In this document: positions 11,591 to 23,841 of the stretch, piece by piece
How positions within the stretch are numbered: the stretch's first letter is position 1
How the letters are laid out: every line of letters begins with the position of its first letter
Assembly: GCA_004352715.1 (NCBI GenBank)
Contig: SCFE01000044.1
Span: 1,252,684-1,316,683, forward strand
Direction of reading: 5' to 3'
DNA from: Hofstenia miamia
Taxonomy: Eukaryota > Xenacoelomorpha > Acoela
DNA: 64,000 nt
Notes under the pieces: generated by a model
The model's input: only the letters and a program-made list of their open reading frames with translations
What the model was told of the DNA's origin: nothing
Databases searched by the model: none
Made by a program: the position numbers and the translations under genes

Positions 11591-12390
11591 TACCAGTCAC
11601 TAGTCGACCTAACTCTCATTCTCAATATGTGTTACTGTAGTGTATGAATAAGATAACATATCACAACCTGACACTAGCTGCTATTCAACAGATAAAAATA
11701 GTTAATATAAAAATAAAGTAGCTTCCTATATTTACTTAAAATAAATATACAATAAGGACTGATGATAAAAGGACACAACACTAACTGCAGATAAGATAAA
11801 AAGGTAACTATAAACTAAGGCAGTTTCTAACCTACATATAAATACTATACAATTAATATGGTCACTTATCAGTCAATTTAGATGTAAAATAGCAATAATT
11901 AATTAACATACCTTAGATGGCTATCAGCCTTTCACCATCTTGTTACTATATGTAATACAAATGAATGGTAGCCAGCTAAGCATAAGAAAAATACTCCTAT
12001 ACCTAGTCATAACTTATTTGCATGCAATTATTGAGGCTAACATCTCGTAATAATCCCTCACAACAGCTCTTGATCACTACACACAAGAAATGCTTAGCTG
12101 CACATCATAATGTAAATTAATCAAACCAAGCAAAAAAAGTAAACTACTAAAAGCTAATAATTCATCCATTTTACAGTGCTTGGTTCCAATTTATATAAAA
12201 TTTTATTAAACATATTTACCAATTAAACAAGTACCAGTCATTGATTGATTTTATGTCCACATAATAGAGTTCTGCATGACTGATGTGGTAAGCTAAAATT
12301 AATGCCGAGCTTAATGTGCACAAGTGTTTTCTCAAATTAATTGCGACCAATACTTGCTGTCACAATTTCACAATTTGCCAAATCACTAAT
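11591..12390 (-). repeat. 5' LTR of element 1
   Basis: This is homologous to 921-1658. The outer boundary is near 12390, where similarity to the other LTR ends. The inner boundary is not resolved: sequence 10769-11590 between the LTR-like block and gag shows only weak similarity to the window's first bases. It contains a GA repeat near 10978-10992 and is duplicated by the next contig. No primer-binding site could be identified with confidence. Confidence 0.55.
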
Positions 12391-12592
12391 GTAATATCCT
12401 CTACCAAGCATTGTCACTGTATGTCTACTGTTACTGTATAACATTAGTTGCGTTACTGCTGGTAAGGATTTACTGGGTGCATACTGCTTGACTTTTTGCT
12501 TCTGTTAACTTATGTAAACTAGAACTAATCATTCACTATTTAGGTGACGAAGCCATGCTTTAATCTATCCAATGATCACTGATGGGCATCTN

Positions 12593-13908
12593 GCTGATTT
12601 CTACATGCACTAATCTTTGATCTTTAGATATCAAAAAAAATTTCTGCATAGGTTAGTAGTTTCCTTTTAGTAAGCAGTCTTTACTAGTGAAACATTTATT
12701 GAATCACAACAAGTGAGATAGAACTGAGCAAATAAAAAAAGACATGTTTGGTAAAGTTGTTTCCACTATTACATAAGTGATGAACAAACAGTAATCCAGT
12801 AAGAGAGAGAGAGAGATAACAGTAAAAGAACTTTCCTGCACCTACAGGTTCCTCACAGCTGGAGTACATCTCACAGCCTTGCTTACTCCTGTAGACAGTA
12901 ACATAACTGCACCATCAAACCTCCATACTAGGACAAAGAATAAATGTCAAAATGTGTGTGTGGAAGAAATCCACCTTAACCACACTATGATGTTTAAAGG
13001 ACTCTGTGTCCTGTCATTTTTGCCATGTAACATCATCACCCAGACAAGGCACCGTGTATAATAGCAATGTATAGTTTTGATACAACATAAGACAGATTCC
13101 AGCATGCAGGGTAGTGTATACGTTCACTCTTACTGTTATTTTGTAATTGTATAACTAGAGATAACTTAATTATTACTCCAAGACTAGCATAACAGTTCAC
13201 CACTACTATTTAAGTAGTATCATTGAAAAGAGTCACAGCATAGAGTGTTTTGGGCACACTTGCCCAAAGCCATATCATAAAGACAGTTCACAGATCATCA
13301 ACAGTTCAATCCATCCTGTATCCACATCCATCTCCATTGTTCCATCTGCTGGCAACTCAGCTCAATCTCAATGAAAGAGTTTTGTTATGTGTGCCTTATT
13401 TATCGTGTAATAAATACCAGTCACTAGTCGACCTAACTCTCATTCTCAATATGTGTTACTGTAGTGTACAAATAAGATAACATATCACAACCTGACACTA
13501 GCTGCTATTCAACAGATAAAAATAGTTAATATAAAAATAAAGTAGCTTCCTATATTTAATTAAAATAGATATACAATAACGACTGATGACAAAAGGACAC
13601 AACACTAGCTGCAGACAAGATAAAAAGGTAAATATAAACTAAGGCAGTTTCTAACCTACATATAAATACTATACAATTAATATGGTCACTTATCAGTCAA
13701 TTTAGATCTAAAATAGCAATAATTAATTAACATACCTTAGATGGCTATCAGCCTTTCACCATCTTGTTACTATATGTAATACAAATGAATGGTAGCCAGC
13801 TAAGCATAAGAAAAATACTCCTATACCTAGTCATAACTTATTTGCATGCAATTATTGAGGCTAACATCTCGTAATAATCCCTCACAACAGCTCTTGATCA
13901 CTACACAC
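12593..13908. repeat. Redundant contig repeating 10769-12084
   Basis: After the single N at 12592 the sequence restarts at the equivalent of base 10769 and follows it at a constant offset of 1824 until the next N at 13909. Differences are few in the first ~820 bp. In the LTR part several variants (for example TGTACAAATAAG near 13462) match the 3' LTR at 921-1420 rather than the 5' LTR. It may be the other haplotype or another copy of the element. Confidence 0.75.
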
Positions 13909-13909
13909 N

Positions 13910-14929
13910 ATGGGTATTTGAAAACTATAAAAAGCCTGTCTATGACTTCAATGGCAAACTCTTTTACTTAGTAACGAATTAACTTGCTAACAATGGCTAA
14001 AAATATTATAAAGAAATTTTCACCTATAACAATGAGCCTACTGTATTTGAAATCTTTCAAAAATTTTGATTATATATTTATAAATGAAACATTTTAATAC
14101 TGTGCGATCAAGGATGCATTAGGCAATTATTATTGAATTGTGTGTCAATTGATATCAATAAGTAATGGCACGTTGGTTTGATTTGATTTGATGTCAGATT
14201 TCTATATCACCAGTAACCCTGTTTGAAACATGACTTTATGACAAATTACATGTTGGCTACTGGCAGACCTGAAGTACACTCAAATCAAAGAAATGTAAAA
14301 TTTTAAGATTTTGTTGAAAAATATGTTGATATGTTGAAATGAAGCATTTTAACTATTGAAAATTATAAAAATTGATAGAAACTTTGCCAGAATGAAAAGG
14401 CAACAAAAATATAAATGGTTCAGTAGGTACATGTAAATAGTAAATATATTTAAAGTGGAAGTAAATAAAAATGTTACTCTTGTTGTTCTAAGAATATATT
14501 AATGCTCAGCTTATTTTAATTACAGTAGGCTTTTGGTAATTCCAGCCAAATCCTGATTTTGGCACTGCTGATAATTTTGTAAAAAGACAAACACATAATG
14601 TAAATGTCTATTAGCATCTTTTATTCACATTGTTATATTTTCTTCGTCATGGTGAACAGAAGTTAACTGGACAAAGATTAGGTTGAAGCTATTAAACATT
14701 TGAAAAGTGCTTACAATTCTAAATGTTTGTAATTCATTTGACAATTTGTAATTTAAGTTTTAAAACTATGCTAATTTTGTAAATTAACTTTACATAATAA
14801 TAGAAATGCGTCCAATAGTTAGCGACCAAAATAGGGCCTCTTACATCTCTGCACTTAGCTTTATTACTTTTTCTACACTGATGCTACTACAGACAAAAAT
14901 TTGCAATACTTTTATATTATTTAAAACAA
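13910..14929. other. AT-rich intron or intergenic sequence
   Basis: This stretch follows the N at 13909 and is probably intron or 3' sequence of the Ig/FN3 gene. It holds no supported exon. A minus-strand acceptor-like TTTTTAG near 14030 is followed by stops in all frames. Confidence 0.4.
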
Positions 14930-14985
14930 GAAATTCTAACCTTTTGAACAGATGAAACACTTTCATTGTAAAATAAAATAGTCAC

Positions 14986-15351
14986 CTCCAGGTTGTAAAT
15001 AAAAGCGAATAGCTGAAGACAGTTTTCCAGAAAGCAAAGTACTTATGCCATAACTACGAAGAGTAACATGTGTATCCTTCGGATAATGTATTTTATCTTT
15101 GACCGAGAGTTGACCATATAACTTGTAATCTATCAACTGGATGTATTTCCCATTCGTGAAATCAGTTTTATACAATAATATTAGATGTTCTGTTTTTGGG
15201 CATTCCTTAGAGTGAAATGGGATCGTAGTAATTTCCACTGTTACAAAATTTTCATTAGAAGTCTGCTTCATATTAACAGGAATGTCGCCTAAATTGCGTG
15301 TCATTAACGGAGATATTTCTAGATTAGGACGCAAATCATAATGCAAAAATA
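14986..15351 (-). CDS. Exon F: fibronectin type III-like domain
   Basis: This is a 366-nt exon (2 + 121 codons + 1) between an AG acceptor before 15351 and a GTGACT donor at 14985. It begins and ends in phase 1, so it is symmetric, and it matches the phase-1 end of exon E. The encoded 121 residues look like one FN3 beta sandwich: FVTVEITTIPF (strand B), HLILLYKTDF (strand C with the Y), then a HYPKDTHVTLRSYG segment resembling the L-x-P-x-T-x-Y stretch, then SGKLSSAIRFYL. The usual strand-B Trp is missing. The role suggested is an extracellular module of an adhesion receptor, after the Ig domains. The acceptor lacks a good pyrimidine tract. A second copy at 16735-17100 is probably an assembly artefact. 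Confidence 0.7.
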
Positions 15352-16677
15352 CTTCATTATTATAATTTTTATTTAATAAATTAATATGTGAAGTCGTTTT
15401 TAGAAGAAATTAGCATTAACATTCCATACACATTTGATAATTTTTTAAATTTTCAGAAAATATTAAGCAAAAATGAAATTATGATCTATGTTGAATCAAT
15501 AGTAATTCAAAGTTAAAATATAGATTATACATTATAAGATAAAATCAGTTTTACTGCTTTTAAGTTCTCTGAGAATGCAAAGTACTTATTAGAGAGTGGC
15601 CATATGGGTTTGAATGGAACCGAATCAGACCCGATCTGAGTATTAATGCGACCCAACCGAAAATTTACTTGCCAAACCCAACCCGGTTGGAAACAAATTT
15701 TGATTTACAGTATTTAACGTCGTGGATCTCCTACGAATAAAATGGAGATTAACTTAAGTCATTCTTTAATAATGTAATCCTAGTCATTTTATTGGTGTTA
15801 CCTAGGGTCTACAATAATTCTCAAATCGAATGGTTATTAACATCAGCAAATTTTTGATCAATAAATCTAAGATTTGCTGACATTTTGCGTTCAGTGTTAC
15901 TGAGCTAGGACCAGTTCCTGAACCAGACCCGAACATTTAGTACATCAACTCTACTCCATCTGACCCTAAGCTTAAAATCGGCTCAGATTTAATAGGGTAC
16001 TCAATGCTACTCTCAGAGACACATTTTTATTAAAAATTATAAGTTTAATTTTTATTATTTTTCATTTCATATTGTAGAATCAGTGGCTGGGGACTATAAC
16101 GGCATTACCAAAAAGAAACTAGTTAACTTTGCAAGAAGGTTGCTATAGAGGCCTACATAGAGCAGCCACGATTCCAACAAAATAAATATCAAGAGATCAT
16201 AATAACTGGCATTGGTAATTCATCCACTGTAACTTGTAACAAGGATGACCAATTCATATGGCGTCCAGCCGGAGTGCTACTTGAGGGGAAGGCAGCTTGT
16301 GATTAGAGGGTGCAGTGCTTATGTGTCTCAACATTTAATTTCTATCTCAGTGCAAAGTAGGAATCTCGAGGTGGTTCTTATTTCTCTGCTAACTATTAAA
16401 TAGCGTATAACTGCTGTGCATTCACGTTCGTCAATGGCATAATTTAATCTCTGTGTCAATTTTTATAAGTGCATGTATGACAAGAACGAAAGGTTTATTA
16501 TTTTCCTATACCTAGTCGTAACTTGATACGAACCACGATTTAGGCTGCAAACCATCCAGCATTACGCCGTGACTTAAGCATTCATTATGTTACAGATAAT
16601 TTGAACAACCAAATTAAAAGTAGACATCAAAGGAAAAAGAACACGTTTCAGTTAAACAAGACTTGATTCTAATTCAG
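15352..16677. other. Intron E-F, first contig
   Basis: AT-rich intron. Bases 15600-16010 are locally richer in ACCCGA/CCCAACC-type words (for example near 15625, 15670 and 15935) and may be an old unclassified repeat. No exon, RNA gene or transposon could be supported. Confidence 0.4.
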
Positions 16678-16678
16678 N

Positions 16679-18426
16679 GAAATTCTAACCTTTTGAACAG
16701 ATGAAACACTTTCATTGTAAAATAAAATAGTCACCTCCAGGTTGTAAATAAAAGCGAATAGCTGAAGACAGTTTTCCAGAAAGCAAAGTACTTATGCCAT
16801 AACTACGAAGAGTAACATGTGTATCCTTCGGATAATGTATTTTATCTTTGACCGAGAGTTGACCATATAACTTGTAATCTATCAACTGGATGTATTTCCC
16901 ATTCGTGAAATCAGTTTTATACAATAATATTAGATGTTCTGTTTTTGGGCATTCCTTAGAGTGAAATGGGATCGTAGTAATTTCCACTGTTACAAAATTT
17001 TCATTAGAAGTCTGCTTCATATTAACAGGAATGTCGCCTAAATTGCGTGTCATTAACGGAGATATTTCTAGATTAGGACGCAAATCATAATGCAAAAATA
17101 CTTCATTATTATAATTTTTATTTAATAAATTAATATGTGAAGTCGTTTTTAGAAGAAATTAGCATTAACATTCCATACACATTTGATAATTTTTTAAATT
17201 TTCAGAAAATATTAAGCAAAAATGAAATTATGATCTATGTTGAATCAATAGTAATTCAAAGTTAAAATATAGATTATACATTATAAGATAAAATCAGTTT
17301 TACTGCTTTTAAGTTCTCTGAGAATGCAAAGTACTTATTAGAGAGTGGCCATATGGGTTTGAATGGAACCGAATCAGACCCGATCTGAGTATTAATGCGA
17401 CCCAACCGAAAATTTACTTGCCAAACCCAACCCGGTTGGAAACAAATTTTGATTTACAGTATTTAACGTCGTGGATCTCCTACGAATAAAATGGAGATTA
17501 ACTTAAGTCATTCTTTAATAATGTAATCCTAGTCATTTTATTGGTGTTACCTAGGGTCTACAATAATTCTCAAATCGAATGGTTATTAACATCAGCAAAT
17601 TTTTGATCAATAAATCTAAGATTTGCTGACATTTTGCGTTCAGTGTTACTGAGCTAGGACCAGTTCCTGAACCAGACCCGAACATTTAGTACATCAACTC
17701 TACTCCATCTGACCCTAAGCTTAAAATCGGCTCAGATTTAATAGGGTACTCAATGCTACTCTCAGAGACACATTTTTATTAAAAATTATAAGTTTAATTT
17801 TTATTATTTTTCATTTCATATTGTAGAATCAGTGGCTGGGGACTATAACGGCATTACCAAAAAGAAACTAGTTAACTTTGCAAGAAGGTTGCTATAGAGG
17901 CCTACATAGAGCAGCCACGATTCCAACAAAATAAATATCAAGAGATCATAATAACTGGCATTGGTAATTCATCCACTGTAACTTGTAACAAGGATGACCA
18001 ATTCATATGGCGTCCAGCCGGAGTGCTACTTGAGAGGAAGGCAGCTTGTGATTAGAGGGTGCAGTGCTTATGTGTCTCAACATTTAATTTCTATCTCAGT
18101 GCAAAGTAGGAATCTCGAGGTGGTTCTTATTTCTCTGCTAACTATTAAATAGCGTATAACTGCTGTGCATTCACGTTCGTCAATGGCATAATTTAATCTC
18201 TGTGTCAATTTTTATAAGTGCATGTATGACAAGAACGAAAGGTTTATTATTTTCCTATACCTAGTCGTAACTTGATACGAACCACGATTTAGGCTGCAAA
18301 CCATCCAGCATTACGCCGTGACTTAAGCATTCATTATGTTACAGATAATTTGAACAACCAAATTAAAAGTAGACATCAAAGGAAAAAGAACACGTTTCAG
18401 TTAAACAAGACTTGATTCTAATTCAG
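16679..18426. repeat. False duplication of 14930-16677, including exon F
   Basis: After the single N at 16678 the preceding 1748 bp are repeated at a constant offset of 1749. I saw one substitution (GAGGGG against GAGAGG near 16266 and 18015). The repeat contains a second intact copy of exon F at 16735-17100. Equal length on both sides of a one-base gap points to two unmerged overlapping contigs. Confidence 0.85.
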
Positions 18427-18898
18427 TCTTTCTGAGGGCAGTGCTCAAGCGAAAAAAAACGATTGCTACAATAGTTCCCTATTTATACAAAGCATTAATC
18501 ATTACCTGCTAATTGTTTACAACTTTAGATCATGTGATCATTCCCTCGCAAATTCAAATGAGCAAGCAGAACAACACGTCATAATACATTGAGGGGACAA
18601 AGTAACCGCAACGAAAATTACCCTCGAAATAGTGAGGTGACGTCAAAGGTGACGTAGAAAATATGAAATTACAAATTGAGAATTAATAAAATTCTAGAGA
18701 AATATTCAAATGTCCCCGAGTGACTCTACAATATCAAATAATCCAACAAGATTTTTACAATCATGCACATATATTTGGTGTTCTACTCATAATACCATGC
18801 ATAATGTTTAGACTTATTAATGAGGATATCAGTAAGATTTAACTAATATGTAAAATATATTGCAACCTATACATATAGAAAAAAATTGAAATAAATAC
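18427..18898. other. Intron sequence below exon E
   Basis: Unique-looking AT-rich sequence between the contig overlap and exon E. No feature is supported. Confidence 0.4.
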
Positions 18899-19133
18899 CA
18901 CATATAATAATATCTTGATCTATATAAACTGTCATGCTTGTTGATTCAGCAACGCATCTATATTTTCCGTCATTTGTGGCCAATCCTTGTAATGAGAGTT
19001 TAGTTGTGTATTCATTTACCCCAGGGAGGTCTGCCACGGATAAAATTACAAGCTTCCCTGAAGAATCGAGGTTTTTTTTAAAGGTGATGTTGCTAAACTG
19101 CCAATATATCTTCTTAAATTCTGTCGCAACTGC
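18899..19133 (-). CDS. Exon E: second half of an Ig domain
   Basis: 235-nt exon (78 codons + 1). It begins after ATTTAG at 19134-19139 in phase 0 and ends before GTATTT at 18898 in phase 1. Residues 9-12 (IYWQ) supply the core Trp of an Ig fold. Near residue 59, NDGKYRCVAE is the canonical D-x-G-x-Y-x-C of strand F, followed by a final strand, TVYIDQ. The domain's first Cys is supplied by exon C (SSINCSF), 14 residues before the Trp, and the phase-0 junction fits exactly. The next exon F starts in phase 1, as required. The product is extracellular by analogy with Ig/FN3 receptors. Confidence 0.8.
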
Positions 19134-20245
19134 CTAAATGTCATTCCCAAAGACTGCTATCGTAGTGAAGAAATACTTCAAATTATGATTATATATATAT
19201 ATATATTGTAGCATCCTCATAATTAATGTTATAGCATTAAGCTAATACGAGTAACATCTATAGTTCAAAGCATAATTAACAACTGTTTGCAAGCACCAAC
19301 TGAAAACATGGTTAAGAAAACTGCATAAATGAATTAGCAATGAGTAATAGTAATGATCAGCTGGGAGATAGTTAAACTAAGCATTGAATACAAGAGTAGT
19401 AAATTAAGCATTTGTAATTTAACAGAGGTTAGCTTAAACACAATATGGCTTTTGCCAGCGCAGAACTTCACAGCCATTGAATAAAAGTAAACAATATAAA
19501 CAAGAATGAAAGCCATCAAAATTGATCATGGAAGAACCAAGTGTAGATCACAAGGCTGACGCACTTGTACTTCCTCAGACCTATCCCCAGCTCTTCCTTG
19601 ATAGAAAATGAGTTTAGCTTTTTGCTTTTCATAATGAAATTGGTAATAATTTGAGAGAAAAGAAAAACAAACAATTTAGGTTAAACCAAAAGCTTTATTG
19701 CTAATGCATACAGGTTTTCCCTAATTTAATAATTTCAAATAAATGTAAATACACAGAAGGTAGCAGAACTACCACATGAGCCTAACAAAATTTAAATGAT
19801 AAACAAATGACGTCATGCGGTTTTTTGGAAGTTTCATATAATCTTTTGTAATGGATGATGATTGCCATATTTCCAGGAACCTTTGCTACACGCCTGCCTA
19901 AGACATTACTAAAGTGTTGTGAAAAGTTTATATTGTAGAATATGTACTAGGCGGTAATATGGCTATATCAAGTGAGGCGATATCCAAACTATTGCATAAA
20001 ATTCCATTAATTGTGAGTAAGATCCTAATGTATCTGTGATCCTCGTTCATGTTATCATTTCAGAGGTGATATTCTAATATATTGACACAACTTTCTTGTA
20101 ATCAACGTACTATTGAAACTATATTTAGATCGACAGTAATCCACAGGGCCAAAACCTGAAGCTGAGCTATGCAACAAAGAAGGCAAAGAAGTTAGTAACG
20201 ATCACCAGTTGCAGTTGACATAGTTGTGACTCACAAAAACTCAAT
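19134..20245. other. Intron C-E, part 1
   Basis: AT-rich intron with a short (TA)n near 19187-19205. No exon is supported. The plus-strand reading across 18934-19137 is a shadow of exon E. Confidence 0.45.
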
Positions 20246-20248
20246 TTA

Positions 20249-22634
20249 CCCAATAAACAATAAAACGTTTTATACCCCTCTTATAATGGTCATCTAGTGT
20301 CCACTAAATGATGTTCTAACACGTTTTCTAAACGTCTTCTAATCGTCTTATTAAACACCATTTCTAACCTTGCTGAATGCCATCTAGTGTCCACCAAATA
20401 ATGTTCTAAAACATTTTCTAAATGTCTTCTAGACGTCTTCTAAACGTCTTCTAGACGTCTTCTAAACATCTTCTAAACGTTTTCTAGACGTCTTCTAAAC
20501 GTCTTCTAAACGTCTTTTAAACGACTTCTAAACGTATTCTAAACGTCTTCTAGACGTCTTCTAAACGTTTTCTAGACGTCTTCTAGACTTTTTCTAAGTA
20601 ACTTTTAACCTATTTCTAGGCTATTCATAAGAGTTTGTAAACAATTTCGAAATGTTTGTTACAATTTGGTCCGGTTTTTTAATGATCCACGCCAGTGACT
20701 CTCTTTGTCAAGCAAATTCAATAGTGCATGAATGCGTTTACATTTGCTCATTATGATGAAATCGTTTGACGAATTCAATAGATTCCTAATATAAACTCCC
20801 CATAGAATTGAAAGTAAATGTTAATTGAATAATCGGAATACGCACATTACCATGAACTTGCGCAATTCAAAATATAACTGCCACATGTAATATATATAAA
20901 TAAATTATATAAATATTGAGTGGGCTGTCAGAGGCAGACATCATTTAACATAATATTTTTCTTATGCACTAACCGCATAAAGGCATATTGCTATTGCATA
21001 TATATATATATATATNNNNNNNNAAATATTATATAGTGTACTACACCACTAAGGCTGCAAGAATACAACATTGATATGAAAAACTAATGTCACTTTGAAA
21101 ACCGCGTTTTCTTTACACAAAATTTCTGGGGCTTTTTTTATAATATTTGGCCTTCTCACTTAAATACCAGCAATAATTACAGCAAACACCTGGTCTGTGT
21201 TAATTAGGTTAGGTAAATTGCTGACGTTAGCCTATTATTTTTTATATCGCTTGATAAATATCAGCAAAAAGAAACCATGTAAACAGGCGCTTTCAATATT
21301 GAATACATCAAATTAAACCAACATGAGGAATAATGTGAATTAAATTCCCGCCATTGCAATTTTCAAATGAAATAAACACGAGGAATTGGTGTTGAACCAA
21401 TATAATCGATGCTTTAGATATTTAATATGTGAATATTAAAGTTATTATAAGAATAATTTATGCAAAGCTTTAGCACTAAGTGAATATTCCTTGTTAACAA
21501 GAACAAAATTTATTGACAATATAGTTTTTAACGATACTTCGAAAGTTTCTTTCTAAATTTATTTAGAATAAGAATGTTTACTTTAAATTTATTATGCGCA
21601 AAACCCAGTACATTTTTCAAATTTGTGTTTGTCATTGTTTACTTCTTTGACTGCCAGCAATTTTTATGTTGCATAATGCTGTTTTCTCTACTTGTAGCAG
21701 AATTATAGAAATTATAAAAATAAATTATTTGTAATGTTTAAATATGATAGTGTACTACACCACTAAGGCTGCAAGAATACAACATTGATATGAAAAACTA
21801 ATGTCACTTTGAAAACCGCGTTTTCTTTACACAAAATTTCTGGGGCTTTTTTTATAATATTTGGCCTTCTCACTTAAATACCAGCAATAATTACAGCAAA
21901 CACCTGGTCTGTGGTAATTAGGTTAGGTAAATTGCTGACGTTAGCCTATTATTTTTTATATCGCTTGATAAATATCAGCAAAAAGAAACCATGTAAACAG
22001 GCGCTTTCAATATTGAATACATCAAATTAAACCAACATGAGGAATAATGTGAATTAAATTCCCGCCATTGCAATTTTCAAATGAAATAAACACGAGGAAT
22101 TGGTGTTGAACCAATATAATCGATGCTTTAGATATTTAATATGTGAATATTAAAGTTATTATAAGAATAATTTATGCAAAGCTTTAGCACTAAGTGAATA
22201 TTCCTTGTTAACAAGAACAAAATTTATTGACAATATAGTTTTTAACGATACTTCGAAAGTTTCTTTCTAAATTTATTTAGAATAAGAATGTTTACTTTAA
22301 ATTTATTATGCGCAAAACCCAGTACATTTTTCAAATTTGTGTTTGTCATTGTTTACTTCTTTGACTGCCAGCAATTTTTATGTTGCATAATGCTGTTTTC
22401 TCTACTTGTAGCAGAATTATAGAAATTATAAAAATAAATTATTTGTAATGTTTAAATATGGAGTCTACTAAATGCTTTATAAACGTTTCTAAGCAACTTC
22501 TAAACATTTCCTTGACGTCTTCTAAACCATTTGTAAACGTCTTAAAGATGTCTTCTACACCTGACATAGATGCCATTTCTAAACGTTTTCTAAACCATTT
22601 TAAGACGTCTTCTAAACGTTTATTGTTTATTGGG
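20249..22634. mobile_element. Non-autonomous DNA transposon with TA target and 11-bp subterminal array
   Basis: The ends are inverted repeats: CCCAATAAACAATAAAACG at 20249-20267 and its complement (one base shorter) at 22616-22634, each flanked by TA (20247-20248 and 22635-22636). Inside the left end, about 20416-20590, is a near-tandem array of TTCTAAACGTC and TTCTAGACGTC units. A looser array of the same unit, in the same orientation, lies at about 22460-22620. TA flanks suggest a Tc1/mariner-type target preference, but there is no transposase. The middle includes eight N (21016-21023) and a 714-bp tandem duplication, so the true length is nearer 1.6-1.7 kb. Confidence 0.65.
21033..22460. 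repeat. 714-bp tandem duplication
   Basis: 21033-21746 is repeated as 21747-22460, with at least one difference (GTGTTAATT against GTGGTAATT). No N separates the copies, but eight N precede the first. This may be a gap-filling artefact or a real tandem duplication. Confidence 0.8.
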
Positions 22635-22636
22635 TA

Positions 22637-23727
22637 ATGGACGATTCTCAGTGTGTGGTGTAAAGTGAATTCTGACAATTGTGTACCATAATTAATTTTA
22701 TGCATTAATTGCTCTTGTTATTACCGTTGATAGCAATAAAGGAGGTTTCTTTGCAACCTGGATGAATTCACTTGCTATTTTCCCTACATATTAACAGCCC
22801 TACATATAAATAGATGTATAATACTATTACAGCTACATGTGAACAATCAATGCGGTCAGCATGAAAGTAACTTGAACTGGTCCATCATTTAGGCCATAAC
22901 AATTATTAGTTAGCCTAGCAATCACTATACACATGTAATATGAAGTGGGGCTCATAGGCACTTTGTATGTATAATAAATCTTATTATATAATACCTTAAG
23001 AATTTGGATCTAAAACTGTAGGTTAGCCTAGGGGTAGCTTTCAATCTATTTGATGACAGTTTATTATTTAATTGATTGAATCAGTCGGACAGCTAAATGG
23101 TGAAAAATCCCTATTCATACACTTAACTTATGAACACACTTTCATAGTCAGGCTACCGACTTGCACATGGATGGACGTTAGTAAAGCTGAGTGCAGCATT
23201 ACCAGAATTCCTTTAATTGAATTTGGTGAAACAGAGTACTACTCATGTACACTGATATATAGCTTTGTGTTGATATTAATAATCAAGCCTGGTGATACAA
23301 AAAAGACAAATCCGTTGAAACTAAATTCATCACTCACTAATTCTATTACAAACTATTTATAATCAAATTGCACAAACAGATAAACAGTTAAGTTCTACCT
23401 GTTCTAAATTTCAAAATTGTTTACGATTTTTTCATCTGCTTCTATTACTTAACGTCAATACTAAATTAGTTTTATCATTTTCCGTCTTTATCTTTTTTTC
23501 AAACAATTTGCTGACAACTAATATCTTGTAACTGCAATTAAAATTGTTTTACAAATTATAATAAAGGATAAATGTGTAATTACAAAGAATAGAGTTAAAT
23601 CAAAGTTTCCTTTCCTTCTTTTATGGTATTTCTTTGTAAAAAATACCACATTATGCCACAATATGATATTGAAGTTAATAAAACTGGGAGAACTAAAAAG
23701 CGAAAAGTTTATAATAGTTTGTTTTGG
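22637..23727. other. Intron C-E, part 2
   Basis: AT-rich intron between the TA-flanked transposon and the LINE tail. It contains a 96-codon plus-strand open frame (23072-23362) with a weak EYYSCT motif, which I do not accept as a gene. Confidence 0.4.
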
Positions 23728-23841
23728 ATATAATAATAATAATAATAAATGACTTTATTTAGCCGCTGAAGGCATACACTACAAAAAAATAAAAAACAAG
23801 TCAGGTTGTACGCCAGCGAGGACAGTCACAGGAGATGAAAN

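Larger units (their letters stand above)
716..12390 (-). mobile_element. Ty3/gypsy-type LTR retrotransposon, copy 1 (decayed)
   Basis: The minus strand carries, in order, LTR (11591-12390), coiled-coil and capsid-like gag, CCHC zinc knuckle, retropepsin, reverse transcriptase, RNase H, HHCC and DDE integrase, a long downstream ORF3, a purine tract and a second LTR (716-1658). RT, RNase H, integrase order is the Ty3/gypsy arrangement. Every domain has frameshifts or stops and RT has lost its centre, so the copy cannot be autonomous. A foreign contig (6605-7333) splits it in the assembly. ORF3 after integrase is the unusual part and recurs in two other copies at 27780-33490 and 50074-58545. Confidence 0.85.

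Noticed and set aside
22439-22705. 88-codon minus-strand open frame (and copy at 23848-24114)
   Set aside because: It is a translation of the 11-bp TTCTAAACGTC array; an 11-bp unit reads with an 11-residue period in any frame. It is not a gene.
23072-23362. 96-codon plus-strand frame with EYYSCT motif (and copy at 24481-24771), considered as an Ig exon
   Set aside because: It is on the opposite strand to the receptor gene, lies in an intron whose flanking exons C and E join exactly, and lacks the Trp and first Cys spacing of an Ig domain. The second copy is an assembly duplicate.
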